The notes below the pieces were generated by a model that made no database searches, had not been told where the DNA came from, and worked only from the letters and a program-made list of their open reading frames with translations. Position numbers and translations under genes: made by a program. This document shows positions 1 to 8,155 of a stretch of DNA of 64,000 nt, piece after piece. Positions within the stretch are counted from its first letter, which is position 1; the number at the start of each line of letters is the position of its first letter. Source of the DNA: Elusimicrobiota bacterium (GTDB lineage Bacteria > Elusimicrobiota > Elusimicrobia > Elusimicrobiales > UBA9959); NCBI GenBank assembly GCA_026388155.1, contig JAPLKI010000025.1:124001-188000 (forward strand), written 5' to 3'.

Positions 1-88
1 TAAGCGGATCAAAAGAAATATTCTGGGCGCTCAGGTTGAACCCCAGGAATGCCGTTACTATTGCCGTCAAAAGACAATTTCTTTTCAT
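1..88 (-). CDS. Partial secreted protein (N-terminus only)
   Basis: The reverse strand from the ATG at 88 reads 29 codons to the window edge. They begin M-K-R-N and continue through a hydrophobic run to Leu-Ser-Ala-Gln, a typical signal peptide with a likely cleavage after the Ala. The rest of the gene lies outside the window, so no function can be given. It is divergent from the secreted-protein gene that starts at 378, and the 290-base gap between them holds a repeated palindromic element. Confidence 0.6.
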   Translation of the reverse strand, partial: MKRNCLLTAIVTAFLGFNLSAQNISFDPL

Positions 89-117
89 ATATAACCGTTA
101 GTTATATTATTATGTGT

Positions 118-240
118 AGTTTGACATTTGTCAAGTCTCTCAGGGCCCACTCTTGATATAGGACTAAAGGGCATATACTTGTAGGTCTTATGTCCCTATA
201 GGCGGCTTCCCGGCCCTATTGATGGCAAGTTATGTCATGA
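118..240 (+). repeat. TTGACATNTGTCAA-type intergenic element, copy 1
   Basis: A perfect 14-base palindrome TTGACATTTGTCAA (with a 2-base centre) is followed by CAGGGCC and then ATAGGACTAAAG, with several further AGG/CCT words. The same order of parts occurs on the reverse strand near 10650-10720. Both copies point toward a downstream gene for a secreted protein (378 here). A regulator site or transcribed leader would fit. TTGACA could also be a -35 box. Confidence 0.5.
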
Positions 241-377
241 TATAAGAGCAAGCCTCTATTTATCTTCAATTCGGGAAATGGGCCTTATTTCAAGCTCATA
301 CTGGGCCTTTTGACCCTCCCCTAACTTCATTTTTCACGCATAATATACGTACATGCCTGTCATTACAGGGGGTTAAA

Positions 378-1250
378 ATGAAAAGTGCCATACTTACCAC
401 GTTCCTGCTGGCTGTTGCGGCCGTTGTATCCGCCGGGGAAATGGAAGCCGCCAGGAGCGGCGGGTTAACTGATTTGCGCGCTGACGCCATAAAGCAAAGC
501 GCAGCCGGGACTACAACCGATATAAAAGCGAAAAAAACCGCGCCCGCTGAAACCAAAGCGCGTTATCCGCAGCAACAGGGCTATACCACCTGCGAGATAA
601 AAGACGGACGGGCGACAGGCACGGTGCACAACGTGTCCGGCAGCTACTCTTTTTCCGGGAAAGTACGCTTCACTTTTTACGACGCTTATAACAGGCCGGT
701 GGGTTACGACGATACAACGGGCGTCTTCGTGCTGGTCAGCGACGACACCGATTCCGAAACCAGCTCCAGCCTGCCAGGCGGCGCCGCTTACTGCACTTTC
801 GACGTATCGGAAGCCGCGGCTTCTTCCTATCCGCAGAACACCCCGCAATATCCGCCATACCCGTCTTACCCGGTGCCCCCTCAGCCGTATCCGCCACAGC
901 CCTCCTCAGGCTCCGGAAGCATGAGCAAGAGCTGCAGCGGGAATCTGCAGGTATGCAGCGGCGGCGGCTGCTCCTCGGAATATTTCTATATTTACGCCTA
1001 CCAGTACGCCTACGTGTACAACGGAGCGGTGCAGTCGGAAAGCCACTCTTTCAGCCTGAGCGGAGCGCTTTCGCAGTCCGGCGAACCGCAGCTTACGGGC
1101 CTAATGGGCAATTGGATAATTTACAGGGGCGAGAAGTTCACGCTGGCGATACCCTGGGAATCGCAATATCCTATTTACGCCCAGCAGAACGGCGCGTACG
1201 GCGGGTTTTCAGCCCCCATGGCTCCGGGCTGGCAGATGTTGTGCCAATGA
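378..1250 (+). CDS. Secreted protein with Pro/Tyr-rich linker, function unknown
   Basis: 290 residues. The start follows AGGGGGTTAAA, a good ribosome binding site. Residues 1-20 form a signal peptide (short charged start, hydrophobic run, Ala-Gly-Glu). A first globular part (about 65-150) is followed by a low-complexity linker of Tyr-Pro and Pro-Gln-Pro units (about 153-175) and then a Ser/Gly and Cys-containing second part ending in a Cys-Gln. The linker suggests two domains held apart in the periplasm or outside the cell. I do not recognise the family. The gene is monocistronic and convergent with the membrane-protein gene downstream. Confidence 0.8.
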   Translation: MKSAILTTFLLAVAAVVSAGEMEAARSGGLTDLRADAIKQSAAGTTTDIKAKKTAPAETKARYPQQQGYTTCEIKDGRATGTVHNVSGSYSFSGKVRFTFYDAYNRPVGYDDTTGVFVLVSDDTDSETSSSLPGGAAYCTFDVSEAAASSYPQNTPQYPPYPSYPVPPQPYPPQPSSGSGSMSKSCSGNLQVCSGGGCSSEYFYIYAYQYAYVYNGAVQSESHSFSLSGALSQSGEPQLTGLMGNWIIYRGEKFTLAIPWESQYPIYAQQNGAYGGFSAPMAPGWQMLCQ

Positions 1251-1336
1251 CAGCGCCTGTTGTATATGCGTAAAATTCCCGCGGATACGGACGCCGGTGA
1301 ATTGTATTTTTGGAGAATTCAGTTAAAGAATCCGGG

Positions 1337-1861
1337 CTACCGCAAAACAAGCTGAACCAGCAGGCAGAGCTGCGCTGTCCCCGCGAGAACGCAGGAGCAC
1401 ATGAAAAGGCGGCGCTTGCGCGTAACGATACGCGCGCCGATAACGATCCGCGCGATGATATCCTCGAAATACCTGGTTGCCGTTATCCCCCCGCCGAAGT
1501 ATTTGTCCAGAAAATTTACCAGCTCCATCTGGGAGTATCCGGCGATATCGTATTCGGTGATAAGAGAATCGCCCGCGCGCTCAGCCTCGCGCGGCTTATG
1601 CAAAGGTATATGCTTCCGGGTTTCGATAAAAGGGGAGATCCCAAAAACGCCCACCGGCAGGGCCGCGCACAGCGCAAGCAGCGCTATATAGCTCAGCACA
1701 CCTTCCGGCGCGACGATCTTGATCACAGCCATCTGAACCGCCGCGAAGGCCGTTACCGCTCCAAGCTTCTTGTCCGCCCACTTAAGCGAATTATCTATGT
1801 TCCCGTGCATTATCCAGAGCCGCCGCTCCGGTTCCGGTGTCAGATGCGAAGATATGCTCAT
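1337..1861 (-). CDS. PycTM-like (Pycsar effector / DUF5706-like) membrane protein
   Basis: 174 residues; start preceded by GAGGG five bases upstream. The pattern matches the Pycsar transmembrane effector family: an N-terminal Asn-Ile-Asp-Asn...Ala-Asp-Lys-Lys helix (21-32), two membrane helices (about 34-50 and 55-78), a soluble stretch, then Tyr-Phe...Ile-Ile-Ala-Arg...Thr-Arg-Lys-Arg-Arg (121-151) leading into a last membrane helix (153-172). In known Pycsar systems such proteins bind a cyclic pyrimidine nucleotide and disrupt the membrane upon phage infection. Here the upstream gene, 23 bases away on the same strand, encodes a channel with a cyclic-nucleotide-binding domain rather than a cyclase. 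The family call rests on pattern recognition; a role in defence is inference. Confidence 0.6.
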   Translation of the reverse strand: MSISSHLTPEPERRLWIMHGNIDNSLKWADKKLGAVTAFAAVQMAVIKIVAPEGVLSYIALLALCAALPVGVFGISPFIETRKHIPLHKPREAERAGDSLITEYDIAGYSQMELVNFLDKYFGGGITATRYFEDIIARIVIGARIVTRKRRLFMCSCVLAGTAQLCLLVQLVLR

Positions 1862-1884
1862 CCGTTCCCTCTTTGGAATTCGGG

Positions 1885-3396
1885 CTAAAGCCTGAAGAAA
1901 TTTTTTATTTTAGAAAGAAGATCCTGCTGTTCCGTACCGAGGCCGTGGGCCGCGCTTTCGCCTGCCATACGCTCTTTGGCTTCGGCCAGCTCCAGACGCC
2001 GTTCGGCGAGCATAGCGGCTATGGACTCTGCTATCTCCGGCCTGCCGGCAATGATGGCGCGGAAACCCTCCCTGTCCAGACGGTAGCAGCGGACCTCCTG
2101 CGAAGCCACGGCGGTAGCCGAACGCGGCTCCCCTGTAAACAAGCCCATCTCGCCCAGCACGTCTCCCGGACCCAGGGTCTTAACGGCCTTGTATGAGACG
2201 GTTTCCCCGGAATAAAGTCTGATCTCCGCTTTACCCTCGTAAATTATGTAGAGCCAGTCGGCCGCGGCCCCCTGTTTGGTGATCATTTCTCCGGGCGCGA
2301 AAGGCGCAGGTTTCAGTTTTCCGGCAAGGACCACGCGCTCTTCTTCAGTCAAAGTCTGGAGCACATCAACGCCTTTCAAAGCCGCCAGCCGCCTGATCAT
2401 CTCACTTTTCGTGCTCTTCTCAGCCGTCTGCTGCGCATCTTCGCTTACAACTACCGAGCGGGCCGGGATGGAAAGCTTTATGCCGGCGCGTGAAAGCGCG
2501 TAATAAATCTTAGCGCGCACATTGGAGTCGGTTCTGCCCGGCACGGAAAGATCAGTGAGGTAGTAGCGGACCTCATAAGCCGCGCAGTTTGGCAGAAATT
2601 CCTTTATAGCGCAGTAAGGAGCGGGGGCCGGCGCCACGCAGGCGGGAGGGTCCTCCCTTAAAGCCTGATCGATCGCGCTTATCACTTCTCCGGGAGCGCG
2701 GTCGTAATAGACATTGAAAGAAACCGCGCGGAAGCGGGTGTTCCCTGAGGCCCGCCCCAGCACGGTAACAGGGCTCTTCATAAGTATGATATTAGGAATT
2801 ACCACGAGATCGCCGTCCAGCGTTTCGATCGTGGTCTGGCGCCAGCGTATTTCGCGCACCACGCCTTCGTATTTTTCCACCCCTATCCAGTCCCCGGGCA
2901 TGAAAGAATCTTCCAGGTGCAGCACCATGCCGCCGATTATATTGCCGAGCGTGTCCTGCAGGGAGAAAGCGACCACGCCGGTGACCACAGCCGAGGTGGC
3001 AAGCACGCCGCTGAGGTCCGTGCCGGAAGCAGATATCACCGCAAGTCCCGCCGCTAAGTAGGCTCCCGCAAGTATCAGGTCTTCCACGAACCTGGAGACC
3101 CCGGCTCTCAGTTTAGGCATAACCAGGGAAAAACCGAAGATCCCGGCCACGTTTATAGCGGCGATCACGGCAAGCAGGCGGGAAACCAGTTCAAGCAGTT
3201 TTACAAGACCGCCGGCGGCGGCGCCCAGAAAGTTGGCCGCGAGAATCCCCGCTATTGAACATATCGCCAGGAAAGCCGTAACCCCCAGCCTTTTGCGCGA
3301 AGCGGGAGCGGCGCGATAAAGCAAGGCCGTAGAAACAAAAAGAATGGAATAAAAGCTTATTATCAGGGGGCCAAACAGGGCGGAGATATTTCCCAT
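1885..3396 (-). CDS. MscS-type channel with cyclic-nucleotide-binding domain (bCNG-like)
   Basis: 503 residues. Membrane helices lie at about 8-27, 38-60, 67-95 and 104-123. They are followed by the MscS pore-lining and beta domain (about 125-210: Gly/Ala-rich helix, then Ser-Leu-Gln-Asp-Thr-Leu-Gly-Asn and Pro-Gly-Asp-Trp-Ile) and the MscS C-terminal domain (to about 310). Residues 350-470 form a cNMP-binding domain with the phosphate-binding cassette Gly-Glu...Arg-Ser-Ala (415-427; Arg425). Known relatives are the bacterial cyclic-nucleotide-gated channels of the MscS superfamily. No clear ribosome binding site precedes the ATG. A TACAAT box ends seven bases upstream, so a leaderless transcript is possible. 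It is first in an operon with the PycTM-like gene. Confidence 0.88.
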   Translation of the reverse strand: MGNISALFGPLIISFYSILFVSTALLYRAAPASRKRLGVTAFLAICSIAGILAANFLGAAAGGLVKLLELVSRLLAVIAAINVAGIFGFSLVMPKLRAGVSRFVEDLILAGAYLAAGLAVISASGTDLSGVLATSAVVTGVVAFSLQDTLGNIIGGMVLHLEDSFMPGDWIGVEKYEGVVREIRWRQTTIETLDGDLVVIPNIILMKSPVTVLGRASGNTRFRAVSFNVYYDRAPGEVISAIDQALREDPPACVAPAPAPYCAIKEFLPNCAAYEVRYYLTDLSVPGRTDSNVRAKIYYALSRAGIKLSIPARSVVVSEDAQQTAEKSTKSEMIRRLAALKGVDVLQTLTEEERVVLAGKLKPAPFAPGEMITKQGAAADWLYIIYEGKAEIRLYSGETVSYKAVKTLGPGDVLGEMGLFTGEPRSATAVASQEVRCYRLDREGFRAIIAGRPEIAESIAAMLAERRLELAEAKERMAGESAAHGLGTEQQDLLSKIKNFFRL

Positions 3397-3457
3397 GCGT
3401 ATATTGTAGAAAATATAGCGGCGTTATTAGCCATCCGCCGCGAAAATATTCTCCATA

Positions 3458-3486
3458 TTGACCCATGAAAAATCGTCAGCTATACT
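3458..3486 (+). promoter_or_regulatory. Sigma-70-like promoter
   Basis: TTGACC at 3458-3463 and TATACT at 3481-3486 are separated by 17 bases. This is close to the sigma-70 consensus and lies about 50 bases before the start of the GHL10-like gene at 3539. Confidence 0.6.
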
Positions 3487-3538
3487 ATTTGGGTAGCCGG
3501 TCATAAAGCGGTCGCATGATGTTCAAACGGAGTTGATA

Positions 3539-4618
3539 ATGAAAAAGGTTATGTTTGCCGCGCTGGTCATAATTACCATCCCTCCGGGTTATTGCGCCGG
3601 CAATGACGCCGCCGTTTCGGAAGAGTCCGCGCGGAATTTCAACCAGGGGATAGAGTCAAACCGGTTGGCCGCGGATATCCAGCGGGGGATCCATGTCTCC
3701 GAAGTGCCCGCCTTACCCGCTAAATCCGCCTCCCGTCCGCTGCACGGCGTATGGGTGGACATGAAGGTTTTGCAGCTCGACAAGCCGGAACTTGAAAGGT
3801 TGGTCCGCCTGGCGCGCGCAGCCGGCCTGGAAACTCTTTATCCGGCGGTATTCCGCTATGGCTGTAATTTTTACAGCGCTCCCAAATCCCCTTTCGATTG
3901 CGGCAAGGAAGACCTTCTCGGCAAGTTTTTGGCGGTGGTCCGGAAAGAGGCGCCGGAAATGCGGGTGGTTCCCTGGTTCGAGCGGACTATTCACATGGGG
4001 GCGCTCACGCCCGGGAGCCTGTACGTAAATACCGCGCTGCAGGAGGCTCCGGATGCCCGGGTGGACGGTTACAGAGTGGTGGACCTGGACAATAAAGACG
4101 TCCGCGCCCATCTCCTTGAGTCAATACTCGCGCTGCGCGATTACGGCATCAACAGCGTGCAGATAGACGACCATCTTGCTTATGACGTTTCACCGGCCCA
4201 TTCCGGCAACAGCGCTTTTAAGGCGGCTCCGGAATTATGGAAAGCAAAACTGACGCGGTTCGTTAACTGGCTGTCCGCCGAAGTGCGCGCGCAGGCGCCG
4301 GGCTTCCGCATTGAGATCGCCCAGAACCCGCGGGATTTTGCCGCCGCCACATATCTTGCCGATTGGACGAACTGGAAAGTTGACGAGGTGGTGGTGGAGT
4401 GCTACCGGTCTTCCGGCTATGCTGCCGCCACGGATCCCGCCTGCGGTAAAGGACGCCGCGGCGTGGCGTTCCTCGCCAACGGCGTGGAACTGGACGATAA
4501 ACAGATATTAACCGCCGCCAAAGGTCTCAAAGACCGCGGCTTCGTTCTTTTTCATCTCGGTCGTATGGGGAACCGTGAAAAACTTGCAGAAGAGCTGGGC
4601 AAGATCCTCCGCCGCTGA
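3539..4618 (+). CDS. Secreted GHL10-like glycoside hydrolase domain protein
   Basis: 359 residues from the ATG at 3539, which has GGAG six bases upstream; an in-frame TTG two codons earlier is less likely. Residues 1-21 are a signal peptide. The body begins at about 65 with His-Gly-Val-Trp-Val-Asp and has the alternating strand and helix pattern of a TIM barrel. It includes Val-Val-Pro-Trp-Phe-Glu at about 143, and the Asp-Leu-Asp-Asn and Gln-Ile-Asp-Asp-His motifs typical of the GHL10/DUF187 family. Relatives are putative glycoside hydrolases of unknown substrate, often in the cell envelope. Asp and Glu residues in these motifs are candidate catalytic residues. It has its own promoter and stands alone. 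Confidence 0.75.
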   Translation: MKKVMFAALVIITIPPGYCAGNDAAVSEESARNFNQGIESNRLAADIQRGIHVSEVPALPAKSASRPLHGVWVDMKVLQLDKPELERLVRLARAAGLETLYPAVFRYGCNFYSAPKSPFDCGKEDLLGKFLAVVRKEAPEMRVVPWFERTIHMGALTPGSLYVNTALQEAPDARVDGYRVVDLDNKDVRAHLLESILALRDYGINSVQIDDHLAYDVSPAHSGNSAFKAAPELWKAKLTRFVNWLSAEVRAQAPGFRIEIAQNPRDFAAATYLADWTNWKVDEVVVECYRSSGYAAATDPACGKGRRGVAFLANGVELDDKQILTAAKGLKDRGFVLFHLGRMGNREKLAEELGKILRR

Positions 4619-4807
4619 ATCCGGGCAGGGAAACAGGGACGCCGCACAATAGATCAATTATTTTCCTCCGATGCTCTCTCCTTGTCTGTAAAATAAGAAA
4701 TCGCCCCCGGGTTCCTGCCTGGCTCTTCCGCCAGAACCCCGCCGCTTATCCCGGCCTCTTTTAGAGAGTATAGCTGACCAGCCCGACTACGTTGTGCCGG
4801 GTTGGCT

Positions 4808-6346
4808 TTATTCCACTCGTCCCTTATGCTCCCCGCTCGCAGCAAGGGCCTTCCCGGAAGGGGAGGCCAGTTCCTTCAGTCCCCGGCGGATGACGGAGAC
4901 GATAAGGTCGATCTCGGCGCTGGTGATGTTGAAGGAAGGCGTGAAGCGAAGGCCGCATTCCCCGCCGTGTATCATCTCGATACCGTGGATGCGCATGAAC
5001 TCCTCGAACCCGCCTTCGCCCAGCACGCGGTAGCGTTTGGGGTTCAGCATCACGCTCGCCATCAGGCCCGTGCCCACCACCCGCTCGATGGCCCCCGGAA
5101 ATTCTTCGGCCAGCGCCTGGAATTTGATCAGGAATTCCCGGCCCCGCTCGCGGATGTTATTGCGGACTTTGTCGGTGACGGCGTCAAGGACGGTGCAGCC
5201 AACTTCCATGGCCCGGGGATTGCCGGTCATAGTGTTCCCGTAAAGACCGGTAACATACTGGGCAGCCACCTCGCCGCTCAAAGCGATGACGGAAAGCGGG
5301 TACTGCCCCGCGTTCAGGGCTTTGGAGAAAGTTTCCATGTCCGGCGGAACGCAGGTTTCAAAGCCCTGGTAGTCCACTATACTCAGGCACCCCTGCGCGC
5401 GCAGCGCGGCCTGGATGGAATCCACGATCAGCAGACTGCCCGTCTTCCGGGTGAGCGCTCTGGCTTCATCATAGTATTCGCGGGTAAGGGCGAGCCCGGG
5501 AACACCTTCCCCCATCACCGGCTCCACAAATAACGCCTCAAAGAAAACACCGTTCTTTTCGGCCTCCGTAAACGCCTTGCGCAGGGCCGCGAGGTCGTTT
5601 ATGGGCACGAACATAAGGTTGTCGGGATCCCTGAAGGAGGCCAGATGTTTGGCGTAGTCCGCACGGCAGGACTGGGAAAGCCGCGCTGGACCCTCGGTGC
5701 GCCCGTGGAAACCTTCCACTATCGCCAGCTTCATCACCTTCTTTCCAGCGTGCCGGCCGCCGGGATCGGTCATCGTGCGGGCGTGGATGTCAGTGACCCG
5801 GCAAGTGAAGGTGACGGCCTCGGAACCGCTGTTCAGGAAGACGAACTTTTTGAAGGGACAACTTCCGCGCCGGTGGCCTATCTCCCGGCTCAGGCGCTCC
5901 GTCAGGCGGTACTGGCTGAAGGAGGGCGTCATGACGTTGGCCATTACGAAAGGTTCGCTCATGGCCGCCAGAACGGCCCGTGGCGCGTGCCCCATGCCGA
6001 GCATGCCGTAGCCGCCGGAATCGTGGATCACTGCGCCGTGCGAGGTGATGATCCAGGAGCCCAAAGCCGCCAGCGGCACGTAGGGGTTTATGTTGGCGGC
6101 TGGATAGAAGTTAAGCACCTGCCGCTGTAGCATGAGACAGAGGGCTTTTTCCTCCATTTTAAACAATTCCTCGTGCGTGGATGCAAGCTTCCGGCGGTTC
6201 TCCGCGGCGGTTTTTATAGCCCTCGCCAGATCCTTGTCGCCGGCCAGAAAAAGCCGGATGACCTCATCGCCCAGGCCGCGGGTGCGGGTCGGTCCGGCGG
6301 AATTCCGGATTGAATTTAATTGATCCATGCACTGTTGAGCTGTCAT
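4808..6346 (-). CDS. Class III PLP-dependent aminotransferase
   Basis: 512 residues from the ATG at 6346, chosen because AGGAGG lies four bases upstream; an in-frame TTG at 6379 is the alternative. The fold-type I class III pattern is clear: Gly-Met-Gly-His-Ala-Pro near the N-terminus, Asn-Ser-Gly-Ser-Glu-Ala (cofactor phosphate site), a cofactor Asp in Ile-Val-Asp-Ser-Ile-Gln, and the PLP lysine in Thr-Phe-Ser-Lys-Ala-Leu-Asn. In most relatives the Asp is followed by Glu-Val-Gln; here it is Ser-Ile-Gln. The amino donor cannot be told; omega-amino acids such as lysine or ornithine are usual for the class. A possible promoter lies at 6396-6422 (TTGACT, 15 bases, TAAGAT). The gene has no operon partner. 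Confidence 0.85.
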   Translation of the reverse strand: MTAQQCMDQLNSIRNSAGPTRTRGLGDEVIRLFLAGDKDLARAIKTAAENRRKLASTHEELFKMEEKALCLMLQRQVLNFYPAANINPYVPLAALGSWIITSHGAVIHDSGGYGMLGMGHAPRAVLAAMSEPFVMANVMTPSFSQYRLTERLSREIGHRRGSCPFKKFVFLNSGSEAVTFTCRVTDIHARTMTDPGGRHAGKKVMKLAIVEGFHGRTEGPARLSQSCRADYAKHLASFRDPDNLMFVPINDLAALRKAFTEAEKNGVFFEALFVEPVMGEGVPGLALTREYYDEARALTRKTGSLLIVDSIQAALRAQGCLSIVDYQGFETCVPPDMETFSKALNAGQYPLSVIALSGEVAAQYVTGLYGNTMTGNPRAMEVGCTVLDAVTDKVRNNIRERGREFLIKFQALAEEFPGAIERVVGTGLMASVMLNPKRYRVLGEGGFEEFMRIHGIEMIHGGECGLRFTPSFNITSAEIDLIVSVIRRGLKELASPSGKALAASGEHKGRVE

Positions 6347-6506
6347 ACGGCCTCCTATAGAATCAGTTGGAACAGCCAAAATCGTCTGTGCATCTATCTT
6401 ACTAAATTTAATTTATAGTCAACAAAAGACAGAAAGGACGATGTCCTAAAACACCCCGTCTTTTGGCCGTCTGTGGCACACCGCGCTTTTTACGGCACTT
6501 ACGCAA

Positions 6507-6549
6507 GCCCCGCCCTTTTGGGCTCAATGTATATCCAAAAGAGCGGGGC
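6507..6549. repeat. GCCCCGC inverted repeat, copy 1
   Basis: Arms GCCCCGCCCTTTTGG (6507-6521) and CCAAAAGAGCGGGGC (6535-6549) face each other across 13 bases, with one mismatch. Very similar arms occur at 19459, 22127, 28150 and 36780. This copy sits between two divergent genes, so it is not a simple terminator. Confidence 0.7.
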
Positions 6550-6662
6550 AAGTATTGTATTATAACGGTAGTGATTAATTTTTGCGGCCTTTCAAGGGCG
6601 CATTGCAGACTTTAGATAACCGGGAGATCGAGCGTCCGGTTCCATGAGGGAGCGCTAACTTT

Positions 6663-7172
6663 ATGTTTCCCGTGGATTTTGATAAAAATAAAAAAAAGGT
6701 TTCTTCAAAACAGCCGGCCTGGTGTGTTTGGGGGTTGTGCTTTATCTTTTTATCAGGTTTAGTTTCATGCCAGTATCGTTCCTTGAGAGAAAAGGCCGGA
6801 GAAGGTGTGATTATGAAACAGGAGAAAGACCGGAAAATAATAACGCAAAATGAAAATGGCCGGGAATTTGAATTGGCCATGGGAGAAACATTCCAGGTAT
6901 CCCTTCCCGAGAACCCGACCACAGGCTATCAGTGGGAAGTTTATAAATCAGGCGCGCCTTTTGTCGGCCTGGAAAAAGAAGAGTATATCGCGCCCGAGGA
7001 AAATTTGTCCGGACATATAGTGGGAAGAGGCGGGACAAAGCTTTTGACTTTTGAGGCCGCAAAGCCCGGCGAAGCAGAACTTGCCCTTCGCTTAAGGCGT
7101 TCCTGGGAAGCTGAGAGCGAATTCGTTGATTCTTTTTCGGTCAAACTGAAAATTGTCGGGCTGCAAAAATAG
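6663..7172 (+). CDS. Chagasin-like (I42) cysteine peptidase inhibitor, lipoprotein
   Basis: 169 residues. A hydrophobic segment (20-35) ends in a lipobox, Leu-Val-Ser-Cys, with Cys36 as the lipid attachment site. The mature part (about 50-167) has the three conserved loops of the chagasin/I42 family: Asn-Pro-Thr-Thr-Gly-Tyr-Gln-Trp (84-91), Gly-Arg-Gly-Gly-Thr (121-125) and the Arg-Arg-Ser-Trp element (146-148) that stands for the usual Arg-Pro-Trp. Family members block papain-type cysteine peptidases by wedging these loops into the active site. The target is unknown; it may protect the envelope from the cell's own or foreign peptidases. The gene is divergent from the aminotransferase and convergent with the nitroreductase. 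Confidence 0.85.
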   Translation: MFPVDFDKNKKKVSSKQPAWCVWGLCFIFLSGLVSCQYRSLREKAGEGVIMKQEKDRKIITQNENGREFELAMGETFQVSLPENPTTGYQWEVYKSGAPFVGLEKEEYIAPEENLSGHIVGRGGTKLLTFEAAKPGEAELALRLRRSWEAESEFVDSFSVKLKIVGLQK

Positions 7173-7245
7173 CGTTAATTCCCCTTCCTATTTCTTTTAT
7201 ACCTGGCCGGTTCTCAAGCGGCGCACCGCACCCGTATATTTTCCC

Positions 7246-7917
7246 TCATCCTTTAGCGCCCTTCTGTTCCCGCTTCGGATAACCTACCGGTTGTACAAGA
7301 ACGACTTTTTGCCCGGGCCCAAGACCCATCTCTTTAGAAAGGCGCGGCCTGTCAATTCCCCCCATAACCACGGTAGCCAGGCCTTCAGAAGCGCAAAAGA
7401 GATAAACATTCTGGCTTATAAACCCGGTATCCGCCGCGGAATAAAGATCCCGCATGTCAGACTGTTCACTTCCCATTTTTGCATAGTCAGCCACATACAG
7501 CAGAAGGACCGGAGCGGCCTGCGCCGCGCTCTGTAATCCGGAGAGAGGGCGTATGTCGTGCGAAACAAGCGGTTCCAGCGAATTTGCGTTCGCATTATAG
7601 AGATACAGCCCCTTCGCCGTGGCGACATATACGCTTATTTCCTGCCAGTTCATCGCCGAAGGCGCGGTGCGTTTTTTGGATTCGGGCCGGTTAACGCCGG
7701 CAGCGGCCCAGAGAAGATCGGCAAACAGCTGCGGCGGCAGCTCTTTGCCGCTGATATCCCGCGAACTTTTCCGCTCCGCTAGCGCCTGCATCAGCGGCTT
7801 TCCGCCGCTTGTCCGGGGCTTCGCCAGCCGGAGCGTCTGAATTTCCTCAGCGGCAGATAAAACAGTGTGCGCGCAGAACAATGCCGCCATGATACAAAAT
7901 GCCGTTTTCAGCTTCAT
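7246..7917 (-). CDS. Secreted nitroreductase-family protein (SagB/ThcOx-like)
   Basis: 223 residues. A signal peptide (1-22) precedes a nitroreductase-fold domain with the motif Arg-Lys-Ser-Ser-Arg-Asp at about 50, where FMN-phosphate-binding Arg/Ser residues normally lie. It also has Ala-Pro-Ser-Ala-Met-Asn-Trp at about 86, Gly-Phe-Ile-Ser-Gln-Asn, and a C-terminal Pro-Val-Gly-Tyr-Pro. The family uses FMN to reduce or oxidise small molecules or to dehydrogenate thiazoline-type rings. A secreted copy of about this length is known in several anaerobes; substrate unknown. AAGGAGG precedes the ATG. The MBL-fold remnant lies 15 bases upstream on the same strand, suggesting a former operon. Confidence 0.8.
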   Translation of the reverse strand: MKLKTAFCIMAALFCAHTVLSAAEEIQTLRLAKPRTSGGKPLMQALAERKSSRDISGKELPPQLFADLLWAAAGVNRPESKKRTAPSAMNWQEISVYVATAKGLYLYNANANSLEPLVSHDIRPLSGLQSAAQAAPVLLLYVADYAKMGSEQSDMRDLYSAADTGFISQNVYLFCASEGLATVVMGGIDRPRLSKEMGLGPGQKVVLVQPVGYPKREQKGAKG

Positions 7918-7932
7918 ATGGACCTCCTTAAA

Positions 7933-8082
7933 TTATTTTGCCGGCTTGTTTAGATAGTCCGTCATTAAAAACGGTTTTCCGTGGCCGGGCAAACCGGTGT
8001 CAATCAAAACATAACCGTTTTCAGCTTTCAGCAAAAACGCATTTACAAAATCCAAAGTGATAACTTTAATGTTTTCATTCAT
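7933..8082 (-). pseudogene. Remnant of an MBL-fold metallohydrolase gene
   Basis: A 49-codon reading frame starts at the ATG at 8082. Its first 33 residues match the start of MBL-fold hydrolases: a strand, Val-Asn-Ala-Phe-Leu-Leu, then Tyr-Val-Leu-Ile-Asp-Thr-Gly-Leu-Pro-Gly-His. The metal-binding HxHxDH region and everything after it is missing; the frame ends after a short tail of Lys-Pro-Phe-Leu...Pro-Ala-Lys. A large deletion is the simplest reading. It lies directly upstream of the nitroreductase on the same strand and may still supply its promoter and translation coupling. Confidence 0.6.
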
Positions 8083-8155
8083 ATTTTATCACCCTTTTTG
8101 AATTGTACGCTTTTGGCAAAGTTTCCGTCTTAATTTCCATTCCTGTTCAGTTTAA

